NCBI RefSeq assembly: GCF_019056515.1
Contig: NZ_CP064873.1
Span: forward strand, 3,286,001 to 3,350,000
Source of the DNA: Microbacterium paraoxydans
Lineage (GTDB): Bacteria; Actinomycetota; Actinomycetes; Actinomycetales; Microbacteriaceae
DNA: 64,000 nt
Reading direction: 5' to 3'
Part shown: positions 43,456-52,552 of the stretch, in pieces
How positions within the stretch are numbered: position 1 is the first letter of the stretch
Layout of the letters: each line of letters starts with the position of its first letter
Translations under genes and position numbers: made by a program
The notes under the pieces: generated by a model
Told to the model about the DNA's origin: nothing
Databases searched by the model: none
The model's input: the letters and a program-made list of their open reading frames with translations, nothing else

Positions 43456-44373
43456 ATGTCCGTTGGACTGCTCGCCGTCGTCGACGACATCCTGAGCGCC
43501 GCGATGAAGGCGTCGGCGAAGGCCGCCGGAGTCGTCATCGACGACGCCGCCGTGACCCCGCAGTACGTGCAGGGCCTCACCCCGGCCCGCGAGCTCCCTG
43601 TGGTCGGCAAGATCGCCCTCGGGTCGCTGGTGAACAAGTTCGTCATCATCATCCCCATCGCCCTGCTGCTCACGGCCTTCGCGCCGTGGGTGCTGCCCTA
43701 CCTGCTGATCCTCGGCGGCTCGTACCTGTGCTTCGAGGGCGCGGAGAAGGTGCTCGAGTGGTTCGGCGTGCAGCACGGCCACGCCGACGAGGGCGCCCGC
43801 GACGAGAGGAAGCTCGTGCTCGGCGCCGTCCGCACCGACCTCATCCTCTCGACCGAGATCATGCTCATCTCCCTCGCCAGCCTCGACAAGGGACTCGGCA
43901 TCTGGTCCACCCTCGCGATCCTCGCGGTGATCGCGCTGGTCATGACCGTCGCGGTGTACGGGGCCGTGGCGCTCCTGGTGAAGATCGACGACATCGGCCT
44001 GAAGATGGCGAAGAACCCCGCGCAGCGCGTCCGGCACACCGGCACCCGCATCGTCCGCTCCATGCCCGCGGTCTTCCGCTTCATCAGCGTGCTCGGCACG
44101 GTCGCCATGCTCTGGGTCGGCGGGCACCTCGTCCTCATCAACCTCGGCGAGGTCGGGCTGCACGCCCCGGCCGACGTGCTCCATGCGGTCGAACACGCGC
44201 TGGAGCCCCTCGGCGGCTTCGTGGTGTGGGTGGTCGACACCCTCATCTCCGCGATCGCCGGTCTCGTCTGGGGCCTCGTGATCGTCGGCGTCGTCCTCGG
44301 CATCGCGAAGCTCTTCGGCAGGAAGCCGAGCTTCCACGAGGGCGAGGCCTCCCCCGCCGACATCCACGTCTGA
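43456..44373 (+). CDS. DUF808 family membrane protein (YedI-like)
   Basis: A 305-residue protein. Its N-terminus, LLAVVDDILSAAMKASAKAAG, and VDDAAVTPQYVQGL-type block are characteristic of DUF808; IILGG-type helices follow (LLILGGSYLCFEGAEKVLEW), and about five more hydrophobic segments reach the C-terminus. GAAAGAGGA precedes ATG 43456. The family is widespread with unknown function. It starts a likely three-gene unit with the acetyltransferase and PnuC (gaps of 2 nt each). Confidence 0.8.
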   Translation: MSVGLLAVVDDILSAAMKASAKAAGVVIDDAAVTPQYVQGLTPARELPVVGKIALGSLVNKFVIIIPIALLLTAFAPWVLPYLLILGGSYLCFEGAEKVLEWFGVQHGHADEGARDERKLVLGAVRTDLILSTEIMLISLASLDKGLGIWSTLAILAVIALVMTVAVYGAVALLVKIDDIGLKMAKNPAQRVRHTGTRIVRSMPAVFRFISVLGTVAMLWVGGHLVLINLGEVGLHAPADVLHAVEHALEPLGGFVVWVVDTLISAIAGLVWGLVIVGVVLGIAKLFGRKPSFHEGEASPADIHV

Positions 44374-44375
44374 CG

Positions 44376-44903
44376 ATGACCGCCGTGCACCTCAGGCCCG
44401 CCGAGAGCGCCGACCTCGACACGATCACCGAGATCCACAACCACGCCGTCCTGCACACGACCGCGATCTGGAACGAGGAGGCCGTGGATCGCGCCGACCG
44501 GGAGGCGTGGCTCGCCGACCGGACCGCGCGCGGCTGTCCCGTCATCGTCGCCGCCGACGAGAGCGGCGTCGTGGGCTATGCGTCCTACGCCCAGTGGCGC
44601 CCGCACAGCGGCTACCGCCTCACCGTGGAGCACTCCGTCTACGTGCGCGGCGATCAGCGCGGACGCGGCATCGGCACGCTCCTCATGATCGAGCTCATCG
44701 CCCGGGCCCGGGCAGCCGGGATGCACGTGATGATCGGCGGTGTGGAGAGCGGCAACACCGCCTCCCTCGCCCTCCACGAACGCCTCGGATTCCGGGAGGT
44801 GGGCCGCATGCCCCAGGTCGGCGCGAAGTTCGGCCGGTGGCTCGACCTCAGCATGCTGCAGCTCGTGCTCGACGAGCGCCCCACCCCCGACGCGGCGCTC
44901 TAG
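44376..44903 (+). CDS. GNAT N-acetyltransferase (phosphinothricin/methionine-sulfoximine-type)
   Basis: A 175-residue GNAT: HLRPAESADLDTITEIHNHAV, the acetyl-CoA loop DQRGRGIGTLLM, VESGNTASLALHERLGF and MPQVGAKFGRWLDL. IHNHAV and NTASLALHE place it in the Pat/YncA group that acetylates phosphinothricin or methionine sulfoximine. It begins 2 nt after the DUF808 stop. No self-resistance context is visible, so the natural substrate is open. Confidence 0.85.
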   Translation: MTAVHLRPAESADLDTITEIHNHAVLHTTAIWNEEAVDRADREAWLADRTARGCPVIVAADESGVVGYASYAQWRPHSGYRLTVEHSVYVRGDQRGRGIGTLLMIELIARARAAGMHVMIGGVESGNTASLALHERLGFREVGRMPQVGAKFGRWLDLSMLQLVLDERPTPDAAL

Positions 44904-44905
44904 CG

Positions 44906-45613
44906 ATGGGCTTCCTGCAGTGGCTCGTCGACGCCTTCTCCTCGTCCTGGGTGCTTCCGGGTGGGCAGACGCTCCTGGTGCGTGAGGTCGTCGGGAACGC
45001 GTTCGGACTCGCGAGCGCCCTCGGCGGCATGCGGCGCAAGGTCTGGGCGTGGCCGATCGGCATCGTCGGCAACCTCCTGCTGCTCACGGTGTTCCTCGGC
45101 TCCGCACTGAGCCCCGACCCGTCGCTCCCGCATCTGCTCGGTCAGGCCGGGCGGCAGATCATGTTCATCGCCGTCGCGATCTATGGATGGGTCCGCTGGC
45201 GGAATGCCGACGGCGGTCGCATCGTGCCGCGGTGGGCGCCGACCGGGGCCCGCATCGGTCTGGTCGTCGTCCTCGTCGTCGGGACCGTGGCGCTCACCCC
45301 CCTGTTCCGCGCCCTGGGTTCGTGGGAGCCGGTCTGGGCCGACGCCTGGACCTTCGTCGGGTCGCTGCTCGCGACCTACGGCATGGCCAAGGGCTGGACC
45401 GAGTTCTGGCTCATCTGGATCGCCGTGGACGTGGTGGGGGTGCCGCTGCTGTTCAGCTCCGGCTACTACGCGACCGGCCTCATGTACGTGTTCTACGGCG
45501 TCTTCACGGCGGTCGGGTTCGTGATCTGGTGGCGAGCGCAGCGACAGGCCGCACACCCGATCGAGATCCTCCCTCCCGACCCGAGCCCCCGCCGTCCGGA
45601 CGACGAGGCCTGA
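44906..45613 (+). CDS. pnuC: Nicotinamide riboside transporter PnuC
   Basis: A 235-residue protein with about seven hydrophobic helices and PnuC landmarks: VVGNAFGLASALGGMRRKVWAWPIGIVGN, split by a short loop, and IYGWVRWRN. W-W-x-G pairs and FWLIWIAVDVVGVPLLF shape the substrate channel. It imports nicotinamide riboside by facilitated diffusion and depends on a cytoplasmic kinase, not in this window. It begins 2 nt after the acetyltransferase stop. Confidence 0.85.
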   Translation: MGFLQWLVDAFSSSWVLPGGQTLLVREVVGNAFGLASALGGMRRKVWAWPIGIVGNLLLLTVFLGSALSPDPSLPHLLGQAGRQIMFIAVAIYGWVRWRNADGGRIVPRWAPTGARIGLVVVLVVGTVALTPLFRALGSWEPVWADAWTFVGSLLATYGMAKGWTEFWLIWIAVDVVGVPLLFSSGYYATGLMYVFYGVFTAVGFVIWWRAQRQAAHPIEILPPDPSPRRPDDEA

Positions 45614-45687
45614 GCCGCACCACGGATTGTTTCCGTGCGTGTCGATCCCGCTCGCCCCGGCCCCGTCCGGTCCCGTTTCATGGGGGC

Positions 45688-47052
45688 ATGACCCGGCAGA
45701 TCCGCTTCAACGCGTTCGACATGAACTGCGTCGCCCACCAGTCGTCCGGCCTGTGGCGGCATCCGGAAGACCGCTCGCGGCAGTACAACACCCTGTCGTA
45801 CTGGACCGACCTGGCGAAGCTGCTGGAGAGCGCGACCTTCGACGGCATCTTCATCGCCGATGTCCTGGGCACCTACGACGTCTACGGCGGTACGAACGAG
45901 GCCGCCATCCGCAACGGCGCCCAGGTGCCGGTGAACGACCCGATCCTCCTGGTCAGCGCGATGGCCGCGGTGACCGAGCACCTCGGCTTCGGCGTCACGG
46001 CCGGCACCGCGTTCGAGCACCCCTACCCGTTCGCTCGACGACTCAGCACGCTCGATCACCTCACCCAGGGCCGCGTCGGCTGGAACGTCGTGACCGGCTA
46101 TCTGCCCAGCGCCGCGCGGAACATGGGCCAGGAGGACCAGCTCGCCCACGACGACCGCTACGACCACGCGGACGAGTACGTCGAGGTGCTCTACAAGCTC
46201 TGGGAGGGGTCGTGGGAGGACGACGCGGTGGTGGAGGACCGTGAGCGCGGCATCTTCACCGACCCGTCGAAGGTGCACCCGATCCGGCACGAGGGGAAGC
46301 ACTTCTCCGTGCCCGGCATCCACATCTCGGAGCCGTCGCCGCAGCGCACCCCGGTGATCTACCAGGCCGGCGCCAGCCCGCGCGGGGTGCGGTTCGCGGC
46401 GGAGAACGCCGAGGCCATCTTCGTCGCGGCGCCCTCGAAGGAGGTGCTCGCCGGGACGGTGAAGCGCATCCGCGACGCCCTCGAGGCCGCGGGGCGCGAC
46501 CGTTACGACGCCCGCATCTACACGCTGCTGACGGTGATCACCGCGGCGACGAGCGAGGAGGCGGCCGCGAAGCACGCCGAGTACCTCTCCTACGCGAGCC
46601 CGGAGGGGGCGCTCACCTTCATGTCGGGGTGGATGGGCGTCGACCTGTCGCAGTACGCCGAGGATGAGCCGGTCGGGAACGTCGAGTCGAACGCGATCCA
46701 GTCCGTGCTGCAGCACCTCAAGGAGGAGGCCGACCTCGGTCGCGAGTGGACGGTGGGCGACTTCGGCCGCCACAACGCGATCGGCGGGCTCGGTCCGACG
46801 ATCGTCGGCTCCGGGGTCGAGATCGCCGACGAGCTGCAGTCCTGGGTCGAGCAGACCGACATCGATGGCTTCAACCTCGCGTACGCGGTCACTCCCGGCA
46901 CCTGGCAGGACGTCATCGAGCACGTCATCCCGGTGCTGCGGGAGCGGGGCGCCTACCCGGAGGAGTACGTGCCCGGCACGCTCCGCCACAAGCTGCACGG
47001 CCGCGGCGACCGGGTCCAGCCCACGCACCGCGCCGCCCAGTATCGCCTCTGA
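45688..47052 (+). CDS. LLM-class flavin-dependent monooxygenase (NtaA/SnaA/DszA family)
   Basis: A 454-residue two-component FMNH2-dependent monooxygenase: FNAFDMNCVAHQSSGLWRHP, FDGIFIADVLGTYDVYGG, LSTLDHLTQGRVGWNVVTGYL and PVIYQAGASPRGVRFAAENAEAIF (read as consecutive blocks) match the NtaA/SnaA/SoxA/DszA group. Substrates include chelators, sulfones and alkyl sulfur compounds. The flavin reductase partner is not adjacent. It is monocistronic, with a 59-nt repeat after its stop. Confidence 0.88.
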   Translation: MTRQIRFNAFDMNCVAHQSSGLWRHPEDRSRQYNTLSYWTDLAKLLESATFDGIFIADVLGTYDVYGGTNEAAIRNGAQVPVNDPILLVSAMAAVTEHLGFGVTAGTAFEHPYPFARRLSTLDHLTQGRVGWNVVTGYLPSAARNMGQEDQLAHDDRYDHADEYVEVLYKLWEGSWEDDAVVEDRERGIFTDPSKVHPIRHEGKHFSVPGIHISEPSPQRTPVIYQAGASPRGVRFAAENAEAIFVAAPSKEVLAGTVKRIRDALEAAGRDRYDARIYTLLTVITAATSEEAAAKHAEYLSYASPEGALTFMSGWMGVDLSQYAEDEPVGNVESNAIQSVLQHLKEEADLGREWTVGDFGRHNAIGGLGPTIVGSGVEIADELQSWVEQTDIDGFNLAYAVTPGTWQDVIEHVIPVLRERGAYPEEYVPGTLRHKLHGRGDRVQPTHRAAQYRL

Positions 47053-47057
47053 CCCCG

Positions 47058-47116
47058 TTCGAGTCGCCCACTTTGCTGCAAAACCGGCCGTTTTGCCGCA
47101 AAGTGAGCGATTCGAA
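47058..47116. repeat. 59-nt inverted-repeat element bounded by TTCGA, copy 2
   Basis: The arms 47058-47084 and 47090-47116 pair over 27 nt with three mismatches around a CGGCC centre. The left end is TTCGAGTCGC, the right end GCGATTCGAA. It fills the space between the convergent monooxygenase and the small membrane gene, so it may act as a two-way terminator. Confidence 0.8.
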
Positions 47117-47122
47117 GGCAGG

Positions 47123-47299
47123 TCAGTCGGCGTCGCGAGTGAAGAGGCTCCGCAGCACGAGGAAGACCACCACGGCGACGACAGCGACGATGGCGAGCTT
47201 CGCGATGAACCAGAGCACCGAGAACAGCGCGCTGACGATCCACCACGCGATCACGACGGCGAGGATGACGCCGAGGACGGTCCAGATGTTCTTGGTCAT
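47123..47299 (-). CDS. Small two-helix membrane protein
   Basis: A 58-residue protein, MTKNIWTVLGVILAVV at the start, with a helix at about 5-25, a second at 30-50 and a charged end RSLFTRDAD. A purine-rich GGAGGC lies just before ATG 47299. The coding pattern (third-position GC) and the fit between neighbours support a real gene. Such short proteins may associate with larger membrane complexes; none is identified. Confidence 0.65.
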   Translation of the reverse strand: MTKNIWTVLGVILAVVIAWWIVSALFSVLWFIAKLAIVAVVAVVVFLVLRSLFTRDAD

Positions 47300-47308
47300 G
47301 CCTCCAGC

Positions 47309-47674
47309 CTACGGAGTCGACGCTGCGGGAATCTCGTCGAGCGATCGGTAGACGGGCAGCCCGAGCTCGTGGGCGATGGCGACGTCCTTGTCCGCGCCCG
47401 ACGATTCCCCCGGCAGCCGGAGCACCGCGTCGCAGTGCAGGAGCAGTCGGCGGGCGGTCTCGTACATGACGTCGCCCTCGCCGGAGTCGGCGGGCTCGAG
47501 GGTGCGGAGGACCGGGAGCGCGACCCACTCCCCGATCATCGGCACGTGGCCGAGGCGGAAGATCGGACCGGACGCCTCCTCCAGGCGCGCCAGATTCCGA
47601 GCGATCAGGGCGGGGTCGCCGTCGGTGCCGGAACGGTAGGGACCCGCGATCAGGATCAGGAGTGGCTTCATCAT
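47309..47674 (-). CDS. DUF4406-type protein (nucleoside 2-deoxyribosyltransferase-like fold)
   Basis: A 121-residue protein: LLILIAGPYRSGTDGDP at the N-terminus is the Rossmann-like loop of the deoxyribosyltransferase-like family, with LGHVPMIGEW and HCDAVLRLPGESSGADKDVAIAHELG, the last carrying the conserved acidic residue of that fold. A catalytic role in nucleotide or sugar hydrolysis is possible. It diverges from a DeoR-type regulator with a 54-nt gap. Confidence 0.65.
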   Translation of the reverse strand: MMKPLLILIAGPYRSGTDGDPALIARNLARLEEASGPIFRLGHVPMIGEWVALPVLRTLEPADSGEGDVMYETARRLLLHCDAVLRLPGESSGADKDVAIAHELGLPVYRSLDEIPAASTP

Positions 47675-47695
47675 GGAGACGACTGTAATCTGAAT

Positions 47696-47711
47696 CGTGC
47701 ATAAACGTGCA
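47696..47711. promoter_or_regulatory. Candidate DeoR operator (direct repeat)
   Basis: CGTGCA-TAAA-CGTGCA gives two hexamers spaced 10 nt apart, one helical turn, in the 54-nt gap between the DUF4406 gene and the divergent DeoR regulator. DeoR-family proteins bind direct repeats near their own promoter. Confidence 0.45.
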
Positions 47712-47728
47712 ACTTCGTGAGGAATCGT

Positions 47729-48478
47729 ATGCTCGCTGCTCAGCGCAAGGACCACCTGCTCGCCGCGCTCGCCCGCGAGGGACGGGTCGTGGCGAAGGCT
47801 GCGGCCGATGAACTCGGAGTCTCGGAGGACGCCATCCGCCGCGACCTCCGCGAGCTCGCCGAGGAGGGCAGGCTCCAGCGCGTGTACGGCGGCGCGCTGC
47901 CCATCGCCGCGGCCGATCGCCCGGTGCGGGAGCGCCACGATCTGGCGACCGAGAGCAAGGAGCGGGTCGCCCGCCAGGCGGTCACGACCATCCTCCCCGG
48001 ATCGACGATCGTGCTGGATGCCGGAACCACCACGCTCGCAATGGCGCGACTGCTTCCCTCCGGCACCGACATCACGGTCATCACCCCGAGTCCTGCCGTC
48101 GCCCTGGCCGTCGCCGAGCACTCGGATGCGCGCGTGATCATGATCGGCGGCGAGCTCGCCCGGCACTCCCTCGTCGCCGGAGGGGGACTCGCGATGGAGG
48201 CGATCCAGCACCTCGCCGCCGACGTGTTCTTCGTCGGCGTCACGGGCGTCGACCCCCGACACGGTCTCACGACGGGCGAGCTCGACGATGCCGTCACCAA
48301 GCGGGCGATCGCCTCCCGATGCGCCGCGACCGTCGTGCTGGCCAGCGACGAGAAGATCGGCGCCGCTTCGCGCTACCCGGTGTTGCCGTTCGACGCGGTC
48401 GCCGCGGTCATCACCGACCCGCTCGACGAGAATCCGCTGATCCAGGATGTGCTGGCGCAGATCCCGGCGCGGGCGTGA
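47729..48478 (+). CDS. DeoR-family transcriptional regulator
   Basis: A 249-residue protein with an N-terminal HTH (LLAALAREGRVVAKAAADELG, VSEDAIRRDLRELAEEGRLQRVYGGA) and the DeoRC sugar-phosphate-sensing domain: VLDAGTTTLAMARLL, VIMIGGELARHSL, ADVFFVGVTGVDPRHGLTT and the VLASDEKIG block. It responds to a phosphorylated sugar. No sugar operon lies beside it; the divergent DUF4406 gene is the nearest target. ATG 47729 is chosen; GTG 47717 is possible. Confidence 0.88.
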   Translation: MLAAQRKDHLLAALAREGRVVAKAAADELGVSEDAIRRDLRELAEEGRLQRVYGGALPIAAADRPVRERHDLATESKERVARQAVTTILPGSTIVLDAGTTTLAMARLLPSGTDITVITPSPAVALAVAEHSDARVIMIGGELARHSLVAGGGLAMEAIQHLAADVFFVGVTGVDPRHGLTTGELDDAVTKRAIASRCAATVVLASDEKIGAASRYPVLPFDAVAAVITDPLDENPLIQDVLAQIPARA

Positions 48479-49211
48479 GCGACGAACCCGCCTCCTCCGC
48501 GAGGCGTTCCGTCAGCAGGGCGTGCAGGTGACCTGCCGCCGCGAGAAGCGCGATGCTGCGGCGCGTGAGGTCGGCCAGACGCTCCGCGAGGATGCGCTGC
48601 ACGTCTTCGGTGTCACCATGCGCGCGCACCTCGTCGATGATGCGCGAAACGGCGGGGATGCCGTAGCCGCCCGAGCGCAGAGCGGCGGCGATCCGCGCCT
48701 CGGTGATCGCGAGGGAGTCATAGGAGCGCACCGATCCCGCACGACGACGGGGGCGCACGAGCCCTTCTCGCTCCCAGTGCCGCAGCGCGGAGGACCGGAC
48801 ACCGAGCGCCTGGGCGAGTTCGCCGATGGCCATCGCATCGTCCTCGACGAACGGATCGTCGGCCTCCGCCACCGCGTCCTCGAGTCCCCGCAGGGCCGCG
48901 CGCACCCGTGAGCGTTCGAGGGCGAGATCCGCGTGCAGGGTGTCGATCCGCTCCGCCGCCTGCTCGACCGATCCGCCGATGAGAGCGGGCATCAGTCGAC
49001 GCGCGGGTACCGGACCGAGTGCCGTCGCCAACGCGCGGTAGGCGCGCAGCGCCAGGGCATGCGGCATCCGATACCGCCGGTACCCGTTCGCACCGCGCTC
49101 TGCGGCGGGGAGGACACCGAGGCGCTCGAGGTCGCGCACCTGCTGGGTCGAGTAGTCGACCAGCCGTCCGAGCGCCGCCGTCGTCATCACCTGCTCTTGA
49201 GGGTTCTGCAC
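48411..49211 (-). CDS. MerR-family regulator with two MerR-type HTH domains
   Basis: About 266 residues. The first HTH, TTAALGRLVDYSTQQVRDLERLGVL (split by a turn) with GYRRYRMPHAL, is MerR-like. A second MerR domain occurs at mid-protein: MAIGELAQALGVRSSALRHWEREGLVRP with VRSYDSLAI. Two DNA-binding domains in one chain are uncommon. GTG 49211 follows AGGA; an internal ATG at 49187 is another candidate. Its last 22 codons overlap the end of the convergent DeoR gene (68 nt). Confidence 0.75.
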   Translation of the reverse strand: MQNPQEQVMTTAALGRLVDYSTQQVRDLERLGVLPAAERGANGYRRYRMPHALALRAYRALATALGPVPARRLMPALIGGSVEQAAERIDTLHADLALERSRVRAALRGLEDAVAEADDPFVEDDAMAIGELAQALGVRSSALRHWEREGLVRPRRRAGSVRSYDSLAITEARIAAALRSGGYGIPAVSRIIDEVRAHGDTEDVQRILAERLADLTRRSIALLAAAGHLHALLTERLAEEAGSSLTPAPGSAPAHPGSADSRRAGR

Positions 49212-49272
49212 GTGCTTCCTCGTCTTTCCGGGCCTTGCGTCCACATAAGCACATCAGCCACAGCATTGAAGG

Positions 49273-49731
49273 ATGGATATGCAGGAGATCATCGAAGAGG
49301 TCCGCTCGTTCGACGGCGTGCTCGTCGTGGCCCCGGAGGCAGGTAGCGACTTCCCCGAACTGTCATGGGGAGACGCGTACTTCTACCACGCGCCCGACGG
49401 CCGGATGCCGGAGCGCACGCAGCCGTACGGGACGATCATCACGAAGGACTATCCCGACGACACGTCCTCCGCGCTGGATGCTCCCGGGCGCTTCCGGGTG
49501 AACATCCACGTCGGACGCGAGCGCGCGGAGTCGATCGTCGCGGCGGGGGCTCTCACGGGCGGCGACACCGACCCGACGGCGGTCGACGTCTTCCGCCCCC
49601 ACCCCCTGTACGGCGACGCCGGCTGGGTGTGCGTGATCGATCCCGCCGAGGCGACGGCGGGTACCGTGCTCGCCCTTCTCCGGGAGGCACACGAGGCGGC
49701 ACGTGCGCGCACCGGACGACGGGCGAGGTGA
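49273..49731 (+). CDS. DUF6194 family protein
   Basis: A 152-residue protein with features of DUF6194: DVLVVAPEAGSDFPELSWGD-like opening (here GVLVVAPEAGSDFPELSWG), TQPYGTIITKDYPDDTSSAL, FRVNIHVGRERAES and the VFRPHPLYGDAGWVCVI end block. Function unknown; a small MmcQ/YjbR-like fold is possible. It diverges from the MerR regulator (61-nt gap), so the regulator may control it. The Imm5-like gene follows after 5 nt. Confidence 0.7.
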   Translation: MDMQEIIEEVRSFDGVLVVAPEAGSDFPELSWGDAYFYHAPDGRMPERTQPYGTIITKDYPDDTSSALDAPGRFRVNIHVGRERAESIVAAGALTGGDTDPTAVDVFRPHPLYGDAGWVCVIDPAEATAGTVLALLREAHEAARARTGRRAR

Positions 49732-49736
49732 GTCCC

Positions 49737-50237
49737 ATGTCGACTCCTCAGGGCATGACCGAGGCCGACCGCCGGATCGTCGCGGTGTGGGCGGCCGACT
49801 GCGCCGAGCGCGTGCTGCCGCTGTTCGAGAGCGAGGCCCCGGACGACGACCGTGCGCGCGATGCCATCGCCAGGACGCGCGCCTTCGCGCGGGGCGAGCT
49901 CACAGCTGCAGGCGAGATCCGTCGCCGCTTCGTCGCGGGCAGGGCCGCCCGCAGCGCCGTGACCCCTGCCGGCACCGCGGCCGCCCGCTCCGCGGCGCAG
50001 GCCGCCGGGGTCGCGCACATGGGAGCGCATGCTCTCGGGGCAGCCGCCTACGCCGCGCGAGCTGTCGAGCTGGCACGCCCGGATGATCCGGACTCCCGTG
50101 CCGCCGAGGTGCGCTGGCAACTCGCGCACCTCTCCCCGGAGGCCGCTGCAGCCCTGCGCACCCTCCCGCCCTGGGCACCGACCCCGCCGGCCCCCTCGGC
50201 CCCGGACTCCTCTCCTCCGGCCCCCTCGGCGAGGTGA
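49737..50237 (+). CDS. Putative immunity protein (Imm5-like)
   Basis: A 166-residue helical protein. EADRRIVAVWAADCAERVLPLFE, then AIARTRAFARGE and AGVAHMGAHALGAAAYAARAV resemble the Imm5 family that protects against polymorphic toxins. The last 25 residues are Pro/Ser-rich. No toxin gene is beside it, so it would be an orphan immunity gene or serve another purpose. Start ATG 49737 lies 5 nt after DUF6194. Confidence 0.6.
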   Translation: MSTPQGMTEADRRIVAVWAADCAERVLPLFESEAPDDDRARDAIARTRAFARGELTAAGEIRRRFVAGRAARSAVTPAGTAAARSAAQAAGVAHMGAHALGAAAYAARAVELARPDDPDSRAAEVRWQLAHLSPEAAAALRTLPPWAPTPPAPSAPDSSPPAPSAR

Positions 50238-50276
50238 TCCGCGAGATCCAGGCGCACTTCTCGTCGTAAGTCGCTC

Positions 50277-50335
50277 TTCGAATCGCGCAACTTGCTGCAT
50301 CTGAGCCCGGAATGGAACCAGGTGCGCGATTCGAA
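50277..50335. repeat. 59-nt inverted-repeat element bounded by TTCGAA, copy 3
   Basis: TTCGAATCGCGCA (50277-50289) pairs perfectly with TGCGCGATTCGAA (50323-50335); the interior is only partly complementary. It is exactly 59 nt, as in copies 1 and 2, and shares GCTGCA near position 18 with copy 2. It lies between the Imm5-like gene and the response regulator, 10 nt before the latter's direct repeats. Confidence 0.75.
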
Positions 50336-50345
50336 AGCGGCCGAC

Positions 50346-50364
50346 GGCTTCAGCCCCGATTCAG
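50346..50364 (+). promoter_or_regulatory. Candidate response-regulator site (phased direct repeats)
   Basis: GGCTTCAG (50346-50353) and CGATTCAG (50357-50364) are 11 nt apart, 23 nt before the regulator's ATG. OmpR-family regulators bind 10-11-nt phased direct repeats, and the same GGCTTCAG unit occurs three times before the gene at 52553, suggesting autoregulation. Confidence 0.5.
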
Positions 50365-50387
50365 CGACGAGCCACCACACTGGAGGG

Positions 50388-51057
<670 letters not shown>

Positions 51058-51065
<8 letters not shown>

Positions 51066-52383
51066 GCGGCTCTGGCGGTCGGTCCGCGGTCGGACGACCC
51101 TGGGCGCCACCCTCGTCGTCGCGGTCGCGCTGCTCCTCGGAGCCTTCTCCTTCTACGGGGTGCTGAGCGCGAGCATCCACGGCAGCACCGAACGCGCGGC
51201 GGAACAGCGGCTGGAGGAGCTCGTCAGCCGATTCGACGGTCCGGGCCGACGCGGACCCGACCAGCTCGACGATGACCTCGTGCAGCTGCTCGGGCGGGAC
51301 GGAGCGGTGCGCGCGGCGAGCGAGGAGGCCGCCGATGCGCTCGGCGCCACCCCGCTGCCCGTGGACGACGATCCGCAAGTCGTCCGGATCGACGGCGAGC
51401 CGATGGTCGTGGTGTCGGAAGACGTCGAGGGCGACCAGACCCTCGTCCTCGCGGTGCCGATGGACGAGGATGCGGAGACCCTGTCGACGGTGGCGACGCT
51501 GCTCGTGATCGCCGTCCCCGCGCTGCTGCTGCTCGTGGCCGTCACGACCTGGCTCGTCACGGGGCGCGCGCTGCGCCCGGTCACCCGCATCCGCCAGGAG
51601 GTCGAGGGCATCACCGCCGAGCGCCTCGATCACCGGGTGCCCGTTCCCGACACCGCGGACGAGATCCACTCCCTCGCCGTGACGATGAACGGGATGCTCG
51701 ACCGGCTCGACGCGGCGGCGACCGCGCAGCGCCGCTTCGTGTCCGATGCCTCGCACGAGCTCCGCTCGCCCCTGGCGACGATCCGTCAGCACGCCGAGCT
51801 CGCCCAGGCGCACCCGGAGGTGACGAGCATCGACGAGCTCGCGGAGGTGGTGTCCGAGGAGGGGCTGCGGCTGCAGGGCATCGTGGAGTCGCTGCTGCTC
51901 CTCGCCCGCCTCGACGAGGGTGTCACCGGGAGCACCGAACCGGTGGACCTGGACGACCTGGCCCTCGCGGAGGTGCGTCGGCTGCGAGCCACCGGGCTCG
52001 ACGTCGACGGCTCCGGAATCCGTGCGGCCCGCACCGTCGGCGACCCCCGGCTGCTCGGCCAGCTGCTGCGGAACCTCGCCGACAACGCCGCGCGGCACAG
52101 CAACGGCCGCGTGGCGATCGGGGTGGAGCCGCAGGCGGAGCACGTCGTCCTCACGGTCGAAGACGACGGGGCCGGCATCCCGCCGGAGGAGCGGGACCGC
52201 ATCTTCGAACGCTTCGTCCGGCTCGACGAGGCCCGCAGTCGCGACGTGGGAGGCAGCGGGCTCGGTCTCGCGATCGCGCACGGCATCGCCACCGCCGCCC
52301 ACGGCGCGATCACGGTGGACACCTCCCGGTGGGGCGGCGCCCGCTTCACCGTCACCCTCCCCCTCGCCGGCCCTCTCTCCTGA
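51058..52383 (+). CDS. Two-component sensor histidine kinase (HisKA/HATPase_c)
   Basis: A 441-residue kinase with two membrane helices (about residues 15-38 and 145-168) flanking a ~105-residue acidic extracytoplasmic sensor, then a HAMP domain (GRALRPVTRIRQEVEGI), the phospho-acceptor His in VSDASHELRSPLATI (about residue 233) and ATPase boxes (NLADNAARHSNG, VEDDGAGIPPE, GGSGLGLAIAHG). It is the partner of the OmpR-type regulator. The acidic sensor suggests detection of cations or cationic peptides (inference). Confidence 0.92.
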
Positions 52384-52500
52384 CCGACCGCCCGGGCACA
52401 GTTTCGGAGATCCCCGACGACACCCCGGTCATGGCCGCCGCGCGGCGGCGTGTCGTTCCCGAGCTCCGAAGTCGGGCCCGAGATATCGGTTCCTGAACGG

Positions 52501-52529
52501 GGCTTCAGGAGGCTTCAGGGTGGCTTCAG
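52501..52529 (+). promoter_or_regulatory. Triple direct repeat GGCTTCAG, candidate response-regulator binding array
   Basis: GGCTTCAG starts at 52501, 52511 and 52522, spacings of 10 and 11 nt (one DNA turn). It lies 24 nt before the ATG of the downstream gene. The same unit is present before the OmpR-type regulator, so this is a probable activation site for that regulator. Confidence 0.6.
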
Positions 52530-52552
52530 CGGCGTCGGGAGACCATCGAGAC

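Noticed and set aside
27735..50335. LexA (SOS) boxes, because of the TTCGAA ends
   Set aside because: Actinobacterial SOS boxes are a compact CGAAC-N4-GTTCG palindrome; here the arms are 59 nt apart end to end and the core does not match.
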